DNA of 20,282 nucleotides from CAYNYI01 sp964401455 (GTDB lineage: Bacteria; Fibrobacterota; OXYB2-FULL-49-7; CAYNYI01): positions 1 through 20,282 of the forward strand of contig CAYNYI010000053.1 in assembly GCA_964401455.1 (NCBI GenBank), read 5' to 3'. The position numbers were made by a program, and so were the translations under genes. Positions 1 to 9,621 of the stretch are shown here, in pieces. The notes beneath the pieces are model-generated. The model ran no database searches, was not told where the DNA came from, and saw only the letters and a list, made by a program, of their open reading frames with translations. The stretch's first letter is position 1. The number at the start of each line of letters is the position of its first letter.

Positions 1-1354
1 GGGTATAAAGTATTGCCCTTTTTATTCCGTGTATGTTCCTGATCTTTTTGAGAGAGCGTTCTATCATTGTAATGAGGGTCTCCCGGGATAAAACTCTTCC
101 TACGCCTCCGCAGTTTTCGCATACTTCAGAGAAGCTGAAAAGTATATTAGGGCGTACCCTTTTTCTTGTCATCTCTATAAGGCCGAATTCTGATATGGAT
201 GAAATGTTTGTGGCGCATCGATCTCCTCTTATGGCATTTTTTAACTCATTATACACTTTATCCTTATCCGATTCCCTGTCCATATCTATAAAATCAATTA
301 CTATTATTCCCCCTATATCCCGCAGACGAAGTTGTGTCGCAATTTCCCTTGCCGCATTAAGATTTGTTTCCAGGGTAGTATGGCGCTGGTTTTTTCTACG
401 GACATTTCTGCCGGAGTTCACATCAATCGCAACGAGAGCTTCTGTATAGTCAAAAATCAGAGACCCACCGTTTTTAAGCCACACTTTTCTGTGCAGAAGT
501 TTGGCGATTTCTTTTTCCATCGAGAATTTTTCGAAAATGGGCATTTTCTCTCTGTAAAGCTTTATTCTGTCAAGAAGATGGGGGGAAAGTTCTTTTATAT
601 AAGTTTTAATCTCATTGTAGCCTTCACGGGAGTCAATAATGAGTTCTTCGATTTCCTCATTGAAAAGGTCACGTATGGCCCCGGTAAGAACGCCTGCTTC
701 TCTGTAAAGCAGGGCAGGGGCTTTTTTGCGGGCGTCTTCTTTTCTCAGTTTTTTCCATTTTTCAATCAGTGACTTTATCTCTGCTTCAAAATCCTCTTTA
801 TCTATTTCTTTGGCCATTGTGCGGACAATGAATCCGGTATTTTCCGGTTTGAGTTTTTTTACAATTTTTTTAAGTTCTTTGCGTTTAGAGTAGTTCTTGA
901 TTTTCCTAGAGACACCGATGAAATTACTCCCCGGTATCATGACCAGAAACCGTCCGGGAAAGCTTATATCGGTAGTAACTTTAGGTCCTTTTGTGCTGAT
1001 AGGCTCTTTGATTACCTGGACAGCTATTTCCTGATTTTCTTTTACCGCGTCTTTTATGGAGTTTACTCTTCCCCGCGGGGCCGGCGGAGGACCGTCTTCG
1101 TCTTCGTCAAGTATGAGGTCGAGGTCCTGGTGTTTGTTTATGTCTGAGAGATGCAGAAACGCGGCTTTTTCCATACCGATTTCAATGAATGCCGCCTGAA
1201 GGCCGGGAAGGACTTTGTTTACTGTCCCCTTGTATATATTTCCGGCAATTCTGCTGTTTTCCGGCCTTTCGACAAGTAGATCGCATAATTTACCGTCCTC
1301 GGTAATTAGGATGCGTGTCTCATGCGGAGCTTCGTTTATTACTATACGCTTCAT
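1..1354 (-). CDS. rng: Ribonuclease G/E family endoribonuclease, C-terminus cut by window edge
   Basis: My translation of the minus strand from the ATG at 1354 stays open for 451 codons to the window edge, so the C-terminus is missing. Residues about 35-130 form the S1-like RNA-binding part. The catalytic domain shows the two magnesium-binding aspartates of the family: D311 in AIDVNSGRN and D354 in IVIDFIDMD, spaced 43 residues apart as in E. coli RNase E (D303 and D346). C412 and C415 in CENCGGVGR match the zinc-link cysteines. The known family role is single-strand endonucleolytic cleavage of 5'-monophosphate RNA in rRNA maturation and mRNA decay. E. coli RNase G has 489 residues, so a short RNase G-like form is likely, but an RNase E-type tail beyond the window cannot be excluded. 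It follows sprA by 45 bases in the same direction. The ribosome binding site is weak (only GGA about 9-12 bases upstream). Confidence 0.95.
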   Translation of the reverse strand, partial: MKRIVINEAPHETRILITEDGKLCDLLVERPENSRIAGNIYKGTVNKVLPGLQAAFIEIGMEKAAFLHLSDINKHQDLDLILDEDEDGPPPAPRGRVNSIKDAVKENQEIAVQVIKEPISTKGPKVTTDISFPGRFLVMIPGSNFIGVSRKIKNYSKRKELKKIVKKLKPENTGFIVRTMAKEIDKEDFEAEIKSLIEKWKKLRKEDARKKAPALLYREAGVLTGAIRDLFNEEIEELIIDSREGYNEIKTYIKELSPHLLDRIKLYREKMPIFEKFSMEKEIAKLLHRKVWLKNGGSLIFDYTEALVAIDVNSGRNVRRKNQRHTTLETNLNAAREIATQLRLRDIGGIIVIDFIDMDRESDKDKVYNELKNAIRGDRCATNISSISEFGLIEMTRKRVRPNILFSFSEVCENCGGVGRVLSRETLITMIERSLKKIRNIHGIKRAILYT

Positions 1355-1399
1355 GGTCGTTAAATCCGTTCTGTTTTTCAAAGGTATTAATATAGCTTT

Positions 1400-4300
1400 T
1401 TAAAATGTTATAATGGCTGATAATTTGAATAAATGTTGTGTGTCGTTTTCTTCTTTTTTGGTGAGATCATATTCCTTCCTCCACCTGTAGTCCAGAACAG
1501 CTTCAACCATTTTGCTTACTCTGTATCTCACATTGGAGGATATTGTGCGGTATTCCGTTCCTTCGGCCATTTCCTCAGGCGGTCGTTCTTTGTTTTCCTG
1601 CTCATTGTAGTCCGCTTCCCAGACTTTAATAACGTCAGAGGTATCATCGCCGTAAATAGAAGAAGATTGTTCCGACCATTTGTTGATAATTGATCTTCCG
1701 AAACCTACCTTTACGGGGAGGTCATTTTTAAGCTTCCACTCCCAGCGCAGGAACTGATGGACATTTTTTATCCGAAATACATAGCCAACGGTTATTGAGT
1801 CTCCGTAATCTATGATCTTTTCACTCTCTGTTCCCGTGAGATCCGTGTCTTTGTTTAATATCCTGTCCAGTACAAGCGTGTCGAATTCGCTTTTGTATTT
1901 TTTTATCAGGCTCTGCCGGCGAGTATAGGTTATTTCAACCCTGTTTCGTAATTTAAAGTCTATTCTGAGAAGAGGATTGAATGAATAGTCAAGATCCCGA
2001 AGGATTATGTTATTGTTCTTTGAAACGGATTTACTGTAGCGGAAAGAGGAGTTGCATGTGGCGGAAGCCGAGTTTTCCCCGATTACGGGGATCTTGCTCC
2101 ATATACGTCTTCTGAACTGCAGGATCTCTGTGTCTATTGAAAAGTCCGGAAAAGTTCTTTGCGAATCAACCAGAAGGTCGGCGGCTGAATCGGAGATTCC
2201 CGGGGCGCTCCACTGCTCTCTCCAGTCTCTGGAAGCGGATACGGAGTAGTTCAGTTTGAGATATGTCAGAAGATCGAATGAACTGCTGAGGCTGTGTCTC
2301 CTGGAAACATTTCGGGTGTCTTTTGAAAAATAATCAGAAGAGCGTTCCCCGGTGGTGTCATGCTGCATTCCGCCGAAAGCTTTCGAGTCGTAGTCTCCGG
2401 TGAAGATGTCAAATGGTCCCCGGCCGTAAAAGCCCGACTGGTAAGATAAAAGGTCTGATGGTGTAAGGTCGAGCCTTGATATTCCGGATGTTTTGTTCTT
2501 GGTGTCAACTCCGTAATTGTAACGGAAGCGCTTCATTTTAAGTTTCTCGTCGAGAAATTTGCTCACTGAAGATACCGGTGATGTCATTTTTACAAGATCC
2601 AGAGATGTTCCGCAGCTGAAATTATTTCCGAGGGTCATATCAAGATACTCATCACTTTCCTCTCTGTTTCTTCCTTTTACGGTATGTCTGTAGTCGGAAT
2701 CGTAGCTGAAATTGAGGTTTGAGAGAAAGGGCAGAGAATTCCAGTCCAGGTTATATGTGATTTTCTGTGATCGTGTATTTTCATGTTTAAGAAAAAGAGG
2801 AGCGAAGTCCAGATTTCCGTTTTTAATAAAGCTGCTGTTGTTTGTCTGGAGTATGTCGGTGCTTAAAATTTTTCTATCCAGTGGTCTTTTTTCAACAGCG
2901 TCGTTAAGATCCCGGTTTATGTTTGTATTGAAACTTGTTCTGAAATCGAGGTGCTTTTTAATTTCTACAGGTTTCCACCGGAAATTCAAGCCGTGATCGA
3001 GTTTAAGATTCCTTTTTTTCTCACTTACGGAATTAAAACGGTCATAATTGCTGGCTTCCGAGTAATCGCCCCGGAAAATATCTATTTTAATGCTGTTAGG
3101 AGCCTGCAGTCTCAAATTCCATTTTTCGAAAGTCGGTGTGCCTTTCCAGGGAGAGAGATCGTATTTGTATGAAAGCGTATGGGAATTGGTTGTGTCTATT
3201 GATGAGGGGTTCAACATGTCCCGGTTTGAGAATGAATACGCGAGTCTTCCCCTTTCAAGGATGTATTCCGCAGGAATTGAACCGCTTTTCCTGTTCTTTG
3301 AAAAGGATGTGGATATTGTTCTGGACGAAGAAAGAGTCTGGTATTTTTCAGCTTCAGTAATTTCACTTTCGGTAATGTCACTGCCTGCAATATGGTTAAG
3401 TAAATCGGGCGCAATATCGCCGAATCTGTCAGGCTCAAGTTCGACATCGGATTCAGGCCTTATTTTTGGTCTTTGGATTTTTTTAGAATAATTAAAATTC
3501 ACCGGAAAACTTATACCCCATGAACGCGGCATCATCTTATCGCCCTGGAGCGATGTTGTAAAGACAGAATTCATTTCGGAACTTCCGGTTGTATTGTATT
3601 GTTCGGTAAGACGCAGAAATTCCGAGCTTTTGTAATATGTGTCGGAGTTTACCGTAAAAAGGTCCGCGAAGTCGGCTTCGGCGCTAACCCTCCCGGCGTA
3701 TCCGCTGCTTTTTTTGACATTTGTCAGCTTGAGGTCGTTAACGGCTATGCGACCGCTAAAGCGTCTGCTCCGCAGGGTACTCAGGGAGTCTATTTGAACA
3801 CCGAGCCACATCTTGTTTATTGAACTGTAAGAGGGGTTTCCTTTGACACGCAGGCCTTCTTCTGAGAGCGTATCTATTTCTGACGCGAGGGCTGTCGGGT
3901 GGTTATTCTTGAAAGCGGTTTTGAGAATCGCGAATTCGGTCAGATCGACGTTTATACTGTCCCAACCGGTCTTGCTGAGAGGACGCCGTACTTCATAAAA
4001 ATTAAGGGAGTCTTTTCCGAACCTGAATATAAGGTTGACCTTGTCAAGGTCTTTAGCGGGAATAAAATCATCGGCTTCTCTATACTGATAATACATTTTC
4101 ATGGTTCTGTACATTGAGAAGTCATAAGGGGTAAGAAGCACTCTGCTGACCGTTTCGGTTTCGCCGCTTGCCATATTGGCAAAGTCAAGAAGCAGGGCAT
4201 GCTCCTCAAGTTCCTTGCCTTCATCATCTGTTTCAGCCGGCACGAAGTCGGGTCTGGAGTAATCGTCGTCCTCATAGTTGCTCAGAACACTCACATCCAT

Positions 4301-7300
4301 TTTGCTTTTATTGTTCGAAGCTACAGGAGGTTCTCCGGGTAGGGAAAAAGATGACGAAGTGTCGATTTCCTCTTTTTTCCAGTTGTTGCCGACAAGCTCC
4401 ACTTTGGCTATTTCCACCTTTATTTGTTTTGATTCCGGGGTTTTCAGCCATAAGCGGACATTAGTTATTTCATCCCGTCTCGGTGAATTATATTCGTCCC
4501 GTTTGGCGGGATTGTTAAGAGGAATTATATATTTATACCAGCCGCTATTCGGCTTCATTTCCGATACGCTGTAATTTGTGTCGGTCTCGCCGTCGAGTTT
4601 AATCCTGAAGCTGAAATAGGAGTTTTGAAAATCCAGCACATTATTATTGTTCAGGTCTTCTGTGTCTTCAGCTTCATAATTTTTCCGTTTCGGTTCGCTG
4701 GTTGAGTTTGATTCTGTGCCGTTGAAAAAAAGAGAGTCATTTTTATTCGCCAGAAAGTTGTCCCCGGCCGGGTCGGTCGTCAAAGAGGAATAGCGGATTG
4801 TATCCAGTTCCAGAACCAGGCTGTCAGATCCGTCCGAAGCGGTATATTCCGTAAGACCCGCAGGAACTATTCTTTTTTCCTCTTCATCGGGGAGTCCGTC
4901 AAGCCCCAGGTCGTTTTCTTTGGATATAGCTGTCTGATCATCGGTAAACTCGTGGTCCATTAGTGAATTCGGTTCGCCGTTGACGGTACCGTCTTCACCT
5001 ATTCGGAGGTCCTCTGATATTTTGCCGAGGTCAATTACCATGACTCCCCCGGAAGAGGATTTTGCCCATATTTCAAGGTACTCCGCGTCTTCAATCCGGT
5101 CTGAACTGGACGCGCTTAAACTCTGCATTACGCCGCCCCACGTTTGTCCCTTTATGTCATTTTCATAGTCGCGCATTTCCAGGTTAAGAATATTGTTTGC
5201 GTTATCTGTGTTTTCATCATCATCAATTATGTCTCTCCAGCGCACTGAGCTGTTATACCAGTTGAATCTGTCTCCCCATGCCTGGTAGGCTCCGATTACA
5301 GTATCTTCGGGAGCGCCGCCTCCCGGAGCGGGGTACAAAACAGGCTCGCTTGAATGCTTCCACGAACTGAATCCGGTCGCGATTATAACAGGATCTACAG
5401 ATGATTCGAAGTCATCTACCAGGGCTTCTCCCTTGGTATTCGGGTTTACTGTCGAACGGGCGACTTCTCCTGAAATTGTCAGGCGGGATTTACGGTTTGT
5501 TTCCACAAACGGGAAAAAATTCGCAATGTCTGTCATCCAGTATGGTTCCCATACCATTTTCGTGTTCAAATCCAGAAGGACATTGTTATTGGGCTCCTTG
5601 TTCAGTTGTATTCTGTCTTCAACTGAGGTCTCTGATTTATAAAGCGCTGTAGCGCCTATAAAGGATTCCTCGCTTATAAATGGCAGCCTGTATTCCGCCC
5701 GCGCTCCGAGGAGGACTTTTTTTTCTGGCAGAAACCAGGGCGAATAGGAGAAGTTTACATCAATGTCGCCTTTGGATATGATATGTTCTTCTTTCAAAAG
5801 CGTGACCGTTCCGCCGAAATAGTCAATACGGTAATCTGTACCTTTTTTAAGTTTTTTACCGTTCAGCTTGATTGTTTCCGATCCGGGTGTAATATTCATC
5901 TGCCCGAGACTGAACTCGGCGCGTCTTACCGGGGCTTCAACAAAAAGGCTGAATTCCGGCTCATTGTCGTTATCAGAATAAAGCGTTGGATTTGTCTCAT
6001 CCGGGTTTTTGCTGAGCTCATCCGAAGCAAAAGGCTCAAGGTCGGGAAATATTAAATATCCCTCCCAAAGGATATCGTCATTAGAATAATCAAGATCTCC
6101 TCCCCGGCTTATGCCGAGAAGATCGGTATAAAGAGTACTGCCTTTCTCAGAACGTTCAGACATATTGCCCTTGCTGTTCCGCCTCTTTATGGTTACTTCT
6201 ACTTCGCTTTTTTCTTCGGGTCTGATTCCTCTGGCTATTCCGTAAATATTTCTCATCTCAAGGTTCCACGTGGGGTCCTCTTGTTTTTGGTGTTCCTCCT
6301 TTATGAGAGAGGTATCGCCCTTATGTACGGCAAGGACAATGTCTGCGGTACCCAGCAGAGTATTGAACTTAACAAATCCCCTTTTTGAATTAATAATATA
6401 TTCCAGACCGTCCTTGTATTCGCGAAACCATCTGGTTATTCTTTCCCCCCTGGCGCCTTTATATTCTATCTTTTTGATATTATACTGGGTTTTTGTATTG
6501 TTTCTAGGGTCTCTGGAGATATTGTCGCTGACCCAGATGTCGAATTCCGTGGCATTTATTCCGGCTTTTTCTTCAGATATCCATTTGTCTCGCATCTCCT
6601 GTGAGAGAAAGAAAAACTGTTTCTTCTGAAAATCTATATCTTTGTATTCCTGCTTCTGTGATTCAGACGAAATTGTTTTTTTACCGTCCGTAGTTTCAGA
6701 CTCATCCTGCGAGGCGATTGTCGTAAGGTCTATATTGCCGATTTTCATTTTAAGTTTGATTCCAAAAAGGCCCTTATGTAAAGAACTGTAACCGGAAAAC
6801 TCTGTGTTGGGAAGACTGAGCTGAGTGTTACCGGCGGCGACTTCCTGTATTATATCGTCTTCCATCTGTTCGCGGTCCTCCGCGGTTTCAGCCCTGTATT
6901 CTATCTTGAAATTGTTCTGCATCTGCTTCCCTATGTCCTGCATGCCTTCTTCTTCCTGGTATATCTCAACATTTATGAGTCTTCCCACCTGGCCTGTAAC
7001 AGAAAATGTCTGGTCCGCTATTTCAAAGTCAAAGTCATTATCGGAACGTCTGGCATTCGGGTCTGAATTGTGCTCAAATCCGGCTTCCATCCTGATCATT
7101 CCCTTTATGATCAGTTTTGGACCCTCTTCTCCTACGAATCTCCTTGCCCAGTCAGGCATCTTTATGGGTACTTCTATTTCCAGAAGGGAGCCTGATTTAA
7201 GCAGATCGCTACGGGGCAGCATCATATATTGCTCTTCCCGGTATTTTTCTTTTATTTTTTGCCTGCTCATATAAGAGATATACTCATTGAGTTCCAGAAA

Positions 7301-7582
7301 ATAGTAGTTCCAAAGGTCAACTTCAAATGGTGGAGTAAAAGCTCTTTTACGCATTTCAACTGTGCGGTCTGTAAAATCGATTAAAATTTCGGTGGAAAGA
7401 TCGACATTTTTAATTTCCAGAAGAGCGGCGGAACTGTCATACAGATTGATGCCGCCGGAGGGGTCGGCATACGGTTTTCTATAGCGCTCGAGCTCTTCAA
7501 GGTTGTATGAGGAAATACCCATCCCCTCGGTAGCGAATGTGAATGAAGCGCAGAAAAGAAGTATTGCCAATGATTTACGCAA
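1400..7582 (-). CDS. sprA: SprA-type outer-membrane translocon of the type IX secretion system
   Basis: This is a 2060-residue protein with a TTG start, preceded by GGAG about 10 bases upstream. A basic and hydrophobic signal peptide covers about residues 1-18 (MRKSLAILLFCASFTFA) and has no lipobox. Features that recall SprA/Sov are a mid-protein segment around residues 640-725 with RAEYRLPF, FIGATALY, LTISGEVA and GEALVDDFES, and an earlier segment with KIGNIDLTT. The C-terminal half consists of many alternating polar/aromatic strands. The protein ends in AIITF, and a terminal phenylalanine is the usual outer-membrane barrel signal. In Bacteroidota, SprA is the giant barrel through which type IX substrates with C-terminal sorting domains leave the periplasm. 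Known SprA/Sov proteins have about 2400-2500 residues, so this one is shorter. No other type IX genes (PorV, PorU, GldKLMN) lie in the window. It sits 87 bases after the FGE-fold gene. The family call is firm; the secretion role is inferred from the family. Confidence 0.92.
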   Translation of the reverse strand: MRKSLAILLFCASFTFATEGMGISSYNLEELERYRKPYADPSGGINLYDSSAALLEIKNVDLSTEILIDFTDRTVEMRKRAFTPPFEVDLWNYYFLELNEYISYMSRQKIKEKYREEQYMMLPRSDLLKSGSLLEIEVPIKMPDWARRFVGEEGPKLIIKGMIRMEAGFEHNSDPNARRSDNDFDFEIADQTFSVTGQVGRLINVEIYQEEEGMQDIGKQMQNNFKIEYRAETAEDREQMEDDIIQEVAAGNTQLSLPNTEFSGYSSLHKGLFGIKLKMKIGNIDLTTIASQDESETTDGKKTISSESQKQEYKDIDFQKKQFFFLSQEMRDKWISEEKAGINATEFDIWVSDNISRDPRNNTKTQYNIKKIEYKGARGERITRWFREYKDGLEYIINSKRGFVKFNTLLGTADIVLAVHKGDTSLIKEEHQKQEDPTWNLEMRNIYGIARGIRPEEKSEVEVTIKRRNSKGNMSERSEKGSTLYTDLLGISRGGDLDYSNDDILWEGYLIFPDLEPFASDELSKNPDETNPTLYSDNDNEPEFSLFVEAPVRRAEFSLGQMNITPGSETIKLNGKKLKKGTDYRIDYFGGTVTLLKEEHIISKGDIDVNFSYSPWFLPEKKVLLGARAEYRLPFISEESFIGATALYKSETSVEDRIQLNKEPNNNVLLDLNTKMVWEPYWMTDIANFFPFVETNRKSRLTISGEVARSTVNPNTKGEALVDDFESSVDPVIIATGFSSWKHSSEPVLYPAPGGGAPEDTVIGAYQAWGDRFNWYNSSVRWRDIIDDDENTDNANNILNLEMRDYENDIKGQTWGGVMQSLSASSSDRIEDAEYLEIWAKSSSGGVMVIDLGKISEDLRIGEDGTVNGEPNSLMDHEFTDDQTAISKENDLGLDGLPDEEEKRIVPAGLTEYTASDGSDSLVLELDTIRYSSLTTDPAGDNFLANKNDSLFFNGTESNSTSEPKRKNYEAEDTEDLNNNNVLDFQNSYFSFRIKLDGETDTNYSVSEMKPNSGWYKYIIPLNNPAKRDEYNSPRRDEITNVRLWLKTPESKQIKVEIAKVELVGNNWKKEEIDTSSSFSLPGEPPVASNNKSKMDVSVLSNYEDDDYSRPDFVPAETDDEGKELEEHALLLDFANMASGETETVSRVLLTPYDFSMYRTMKMYYQYREADDFIPAKDLDKVNLIFRFGKDSLNFYEVRRPLSKTGWDSINVDLTEFAILKTAFKNNHPTALASEIDTLSEEGLRVKGNPSYSSINKMWLGVQIDSLSTLRSRRFSGRIAVNDLKLTNVKKSSGYAGRVSAEADFADLFTVNSDTYYKSSEFLRLTEQYNTTGSSEMNSVFTTSLQGDKMMPRSWGISFPVNFNYSKKIQRPKIRPESDVELEPDRFGDIAPDLLNHIAGSDITESEITEAEKYQTLSSSRTISTSFSKNRKSGSIPAEYILERGRLAYSFSNRDMLNPSSIDTTNSHTLSYKYDLSPWKGTPTFEKWNLRLQAPNSIKIDIFRGDYSEASNYDRFNSVSEKKRNLKLDHGLNFRWKPVEIKKHLDFRTSFNTNINRDLNDAVEKRPLDRKILSTDILQTNNSSFIKNGNLDFAPLFLKHENTRSQKITYNLDWNSLPFLSNLNFSYDSDYRHTVKGRNREESDEYLDMTLGNNFSCGTSLDLVKMTSPVSSVSKFLDEKLKMKRFRYNYGVDTKNKTSGISRLDLTPSDLLSYQSGFYGRGPFDIFTGDYDSKAFGGMQHDTTGERSSDYFSKDTRNVSRRHSLSSSFDLLTYLKLNYSVSASRDWREQWSAPGISDSAADLLVDSQRTFPDFSIDTEILQFRRRIWSKIPVIGENSASATCNSSFRYSKSVSKNNNIILRDLDYSFNPLLRIDFKLRNRVEITYTRRQSLIKKYKSEFDTLVLDRILNKDTDLTGTESEKIIDYGDSITVGYVFRIKNVHQFLRWEWKLKNDLPVKVGFGRSIINKWSEQSSSIYGDDTSDVIKVWEADYNEQENKERPPEEMAEGTEYRTISSNVRYRVSKMVEAVLDYRWRKEYDLTKKEENDTQHLFKLSAIITF

Positions 7583-7669
7583 AAGAAACTGTCTCCGCGG
7601 CCGGGTGAGTAGTCATAACCGGTTGTAATAATTGCATTTCTGTAATATAAAAATATAGCGGATTAAGAT

Positions 7670-8830
7670 TCAAGGAGTCAGACAGCATCGGAATCCCACT
7701 GTAATATCGCTGTTTGCGGGGTAAAAGCTGTATTGACTGAAAGTGCATGAAGATTTTGAGGAAGCGTTATAATAGCCTCCATAAACTTTATAAAATCTTT
7801 TATTCTCAGGAGATCTGCTTGAAGTCCATTCTCTGAGGTTTCCGCTTAAATCGTATATTCCAAATCTGCTTCTGCATTCATGATAGTCGCCGGCCGCGGA
7901 TATGCCGCCTGCAGAGGTATTGCATTTTCTGCTGCTATATGTGTCACCGTAAGGATATTTATTATCCCCGCCCCCGGAACAGGCATAGGACCATTCTTCT
8001 CCTTTACAGAGCCTCTTGCCGATTGATCTGCATGAATCCATGGCCTGGTACAGTGAAACGAATGATTCGGGAAGGCTGTCGGCCTTATTAGGCCATTCAT
8101 ATCTGTCCATGCAGAATCCACCCTCATCGGTTTCAACATACGCCATCTCGGGAGGGCATTTGCCTCTATAGTCTTTTCTGATAGAATAGGTGATGCTGTC
8201 AAGCTCTGATCTGTTTCCGGCGGAATCGACCGCGGAATAGTATATTGTAGTCTCTCCGTTATCGATCCTGACAGGTCCTTTGTATTCTTTAAGATTCGAA
8301 GGATTATTTGTGGAATAATAGATCGTGGAATTGCCTTCTGAACTTTCCAGTTGCACAGAAACAGGATCATAATAAATCCCGCCCCCTTTATCTGGAGCAA
8401 CATAGGGGGGGATGGTGTCTTCCAAAACCTTGTTTTCTGATTTTTCCGGGATAGAATCTTTCATAACTCCGGCCGGGTTTAAATCCCCGGCTTTTTCAGG
8501 TTCCTTTTTATCGTCTTTAACGGAAGAACCGGTTACCGGACCCTTTTCTTTTTTTTTCGGTTTCTCTGTTTTGTCCCGGGATAATTTCCGGGCATTCTGG
8601 TGTTTCTCAGTTTCCAGGCTTGAAGCTTCGGATTTATTGTCTGCATCCTTATCGCTTTTACCGGTATTTAAGGAATCATGATCTGAGACACTGTCCGGCG
8701 AGACGATTTCTTTTACGGGTTCTTCCGAAGGCTGCTTATTTTCGTCTTTCCGGAGAAAGAAAAAGAGCAGGAGGGCGAGTATGATAATTAAAACCGCCGC
8801 CGCGATTGTTTTTTTTCTGCGTGAATTCAT
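7670..8830 (-). CDS. Membrane-anchored protein with a formylglycine-generating-enzyme-like domain
   Basis: This 386-residue protein has one N-terminal membrane segment (about residues 9-26, after a basic start) and a charged, low-complexity linker (27-140). Next comes a small beta domain (about 141-217, IYYDPVSVQLES ... TIYYSAVDSAGN) resembling the CHB_HEX_C_1/Fn3-like domain of surface enzymes. A SUMF1/FGE-fold domain (224-386) follows, with MAYVETDEGGFCMDRYEWPN, IYDLSGNLREWTS and VGFRC. The topology suggests a periplasmic domain tethered to the inner membrane. Ten cysteines, all in the FGE-like part, suggest disulfides. In sulfatase-activating FGE a cysteine pair follows the GGSY motif; here the motif is GGYYNASSKSSC, and the first of the pair appears replaced. 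A binding or structural role is therefore more likely than formylglycine formation. Its ATG overlaps the cdaA stop by 4 bases (ATGA), indicating translational coupling. The substrate is unknown. Confidence 0.85.
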   Translation of the reverse strand: MNSRRKKTIAAAVLIIILALLLFFFLRKDENKQPSEEPVKEIVSPDSVSDHDSLNTGKSDKDADNKSEASSLETEKHQNARKLSRDKTEKPKKKEKGPVTGSSVKDDKKEPEKAGDLNPAGVMKDSIPEKSENKVLEDTIPPYVAPDKGGGIYYDPVSVQLESSEGNSTIYYSTNNPSNLKEYKGPVRIDNGETTIYYSAVDSAGNRSELDSITYSIRKDYRGKCPPEMAYVETDEGGFCMDRYEWPNKADSLPESFVSLYQAMDSCRSIGKRLCKGEEWSYACSGGGDNKYPYGDTYSSRKCNTSAGGISAAGDYHECRSRFGIYDLSGNLREWTSSRSPENKRFYKVYGGYYNASSKSSCTFSQYSFYPANSDITVGFRCCLTP

Positions 8831-9621
8831 GCCTGAGACAAAAGCTGCAAATTTTTTCTGGGGGAGACGTAATTTCTTATATATCCGTCAAGGTTTTTTC
8901 TGTCAATATTTCTCCGCATTTCTCCGTTATACGCTACAGAAATACCTCCGGTCTCTTCGGATACTATTATAGCCAGGACATTTGATTCGAGCGTTATTGA
9001 AAGACCCGCCTTGTGGCGCATTCCCATTTGAGGGTCTCCGGGTTTAAGGTCCGGGTTAATTGGCAGAACGCAGGCGGCCGCTGTTATCTTTTTACCCTGG
9101 ATTACTACTGCACCGTCATGAAGCGGCGTTTTGTTGAAAAAAATCGTTTCAATAAGCTCGGCGCTTATTTCCGCGTTCAGTATGACACCAGTCTCTACTA
9201 TTGTCCGTATTGCCGGAGATTTTTCTATAAGTATGAGGGCCCCGAGTCTTCTTTCTATGACCGCGTCTATACCCTTTGTGATTTCCCGGATTGGAAGAAT
9301 TACTTCTTCCTTTATAAAATATTCCTTTATACGGTGCTGGCCGAGCCTCATTAGACTGCGGCGGATTTCAGGCTGAAAGAGGATGATGAAAAGCACCACT
9401 CCGACAGTCGCCAGACGTGACATCAGCCATGAAATACCCTTAAGCTGGGCCCATGAGGATGCGAATGAGACAATAATCAGGAGAATGACTCCGAAAAGCA
9501 TATGCACCGCTCTTGTTCCCTTTAAGAAGGATATAAGCTGATAGAAAAATACCGTAACAATAGTGATATCGAGAAGGTCAATCAATCTTATGTCGAGAAA
9601 CCCTATTCTATAAAGCTCCAT
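8827..9621 (-). CDS. cdaA: Diadenylate cyclase CdaA (c-di-AMP synthase)
   Basis: This 264-residue protein has three hydrophobic segments in about residues 14-84, then a DisA_N-type cyclase domain. The DGA motif is D169-G170-A171 in NKTPLHDGAVV. The motif normally written RHR is R202-H203-K204 (GMRHKAG), and SEETGG is at 221-226. The family forms cyclic di-AMP from two ATP at the cytoplasmic membrane; the messenger usually controls osmolyte transport and envelope homeostasis. Length and membrane layout match CdaA/DacA rather than soluble DisA. The ATG overlaps the end of folP by 14 bases, and the gene's own stop overlaps the next start by 4 bases. The usual CdaA partners cdaR and glmM do not follow; the next gene is the membrane FGE-fold protein, which has no visible YbbR repeats. 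The lysine in place of the last arginine of the RHR motif is the only oddity. Confidence 0.95.
   Translation of the reverse strand: MELYRIGFLDIRLIDLLDITIVTVFFYQLISFLKGTRAVHMLFGVILLIIVSFASSWAQLKGISWLMSRLATVGVVLFIILFQPEIRRSLMRLGQHRIKEYFIKEEVILPIREITKGIDAVIERRLGALILIEKSPAIRTIVETGVILNAEISAELIETIFFNKTPLHDGAVVIQGKKITAAACVLPINPDLKPGDPQMGMRHKAGLSITLESNVLAIIVSEETGGISVAYNGEMRRNIDRKNLDGYIRNYVSPRKNLQLLSQA

Noticed and set aside
33..772. Plus-strand open frames opposite RNase G
   Set aside because: They are antisense to a gene with intact catalytic motifs, show no recognisable domain and lack good ribosome binding sites.
1433..7274. Many plus-strand open frames opposite sprA
   Set aside because: They are shadows of a 2060-codon gene, with low-complexity or cysteine/phenylalanine-rich translations and no family motifs.
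7583..7669. Promoter for sprA in the gap after the FGE-fold gene
   Set aside because: AT-rich TATATT-like strings occur, but no paired -35 and -10 elements could be supported.
7846..8403. Alternative minus-strand frame inside the FGE-fold gene
   Set aside because: The other frame carries the recognisable membrane anchor and FGE motifs; this one shows none.
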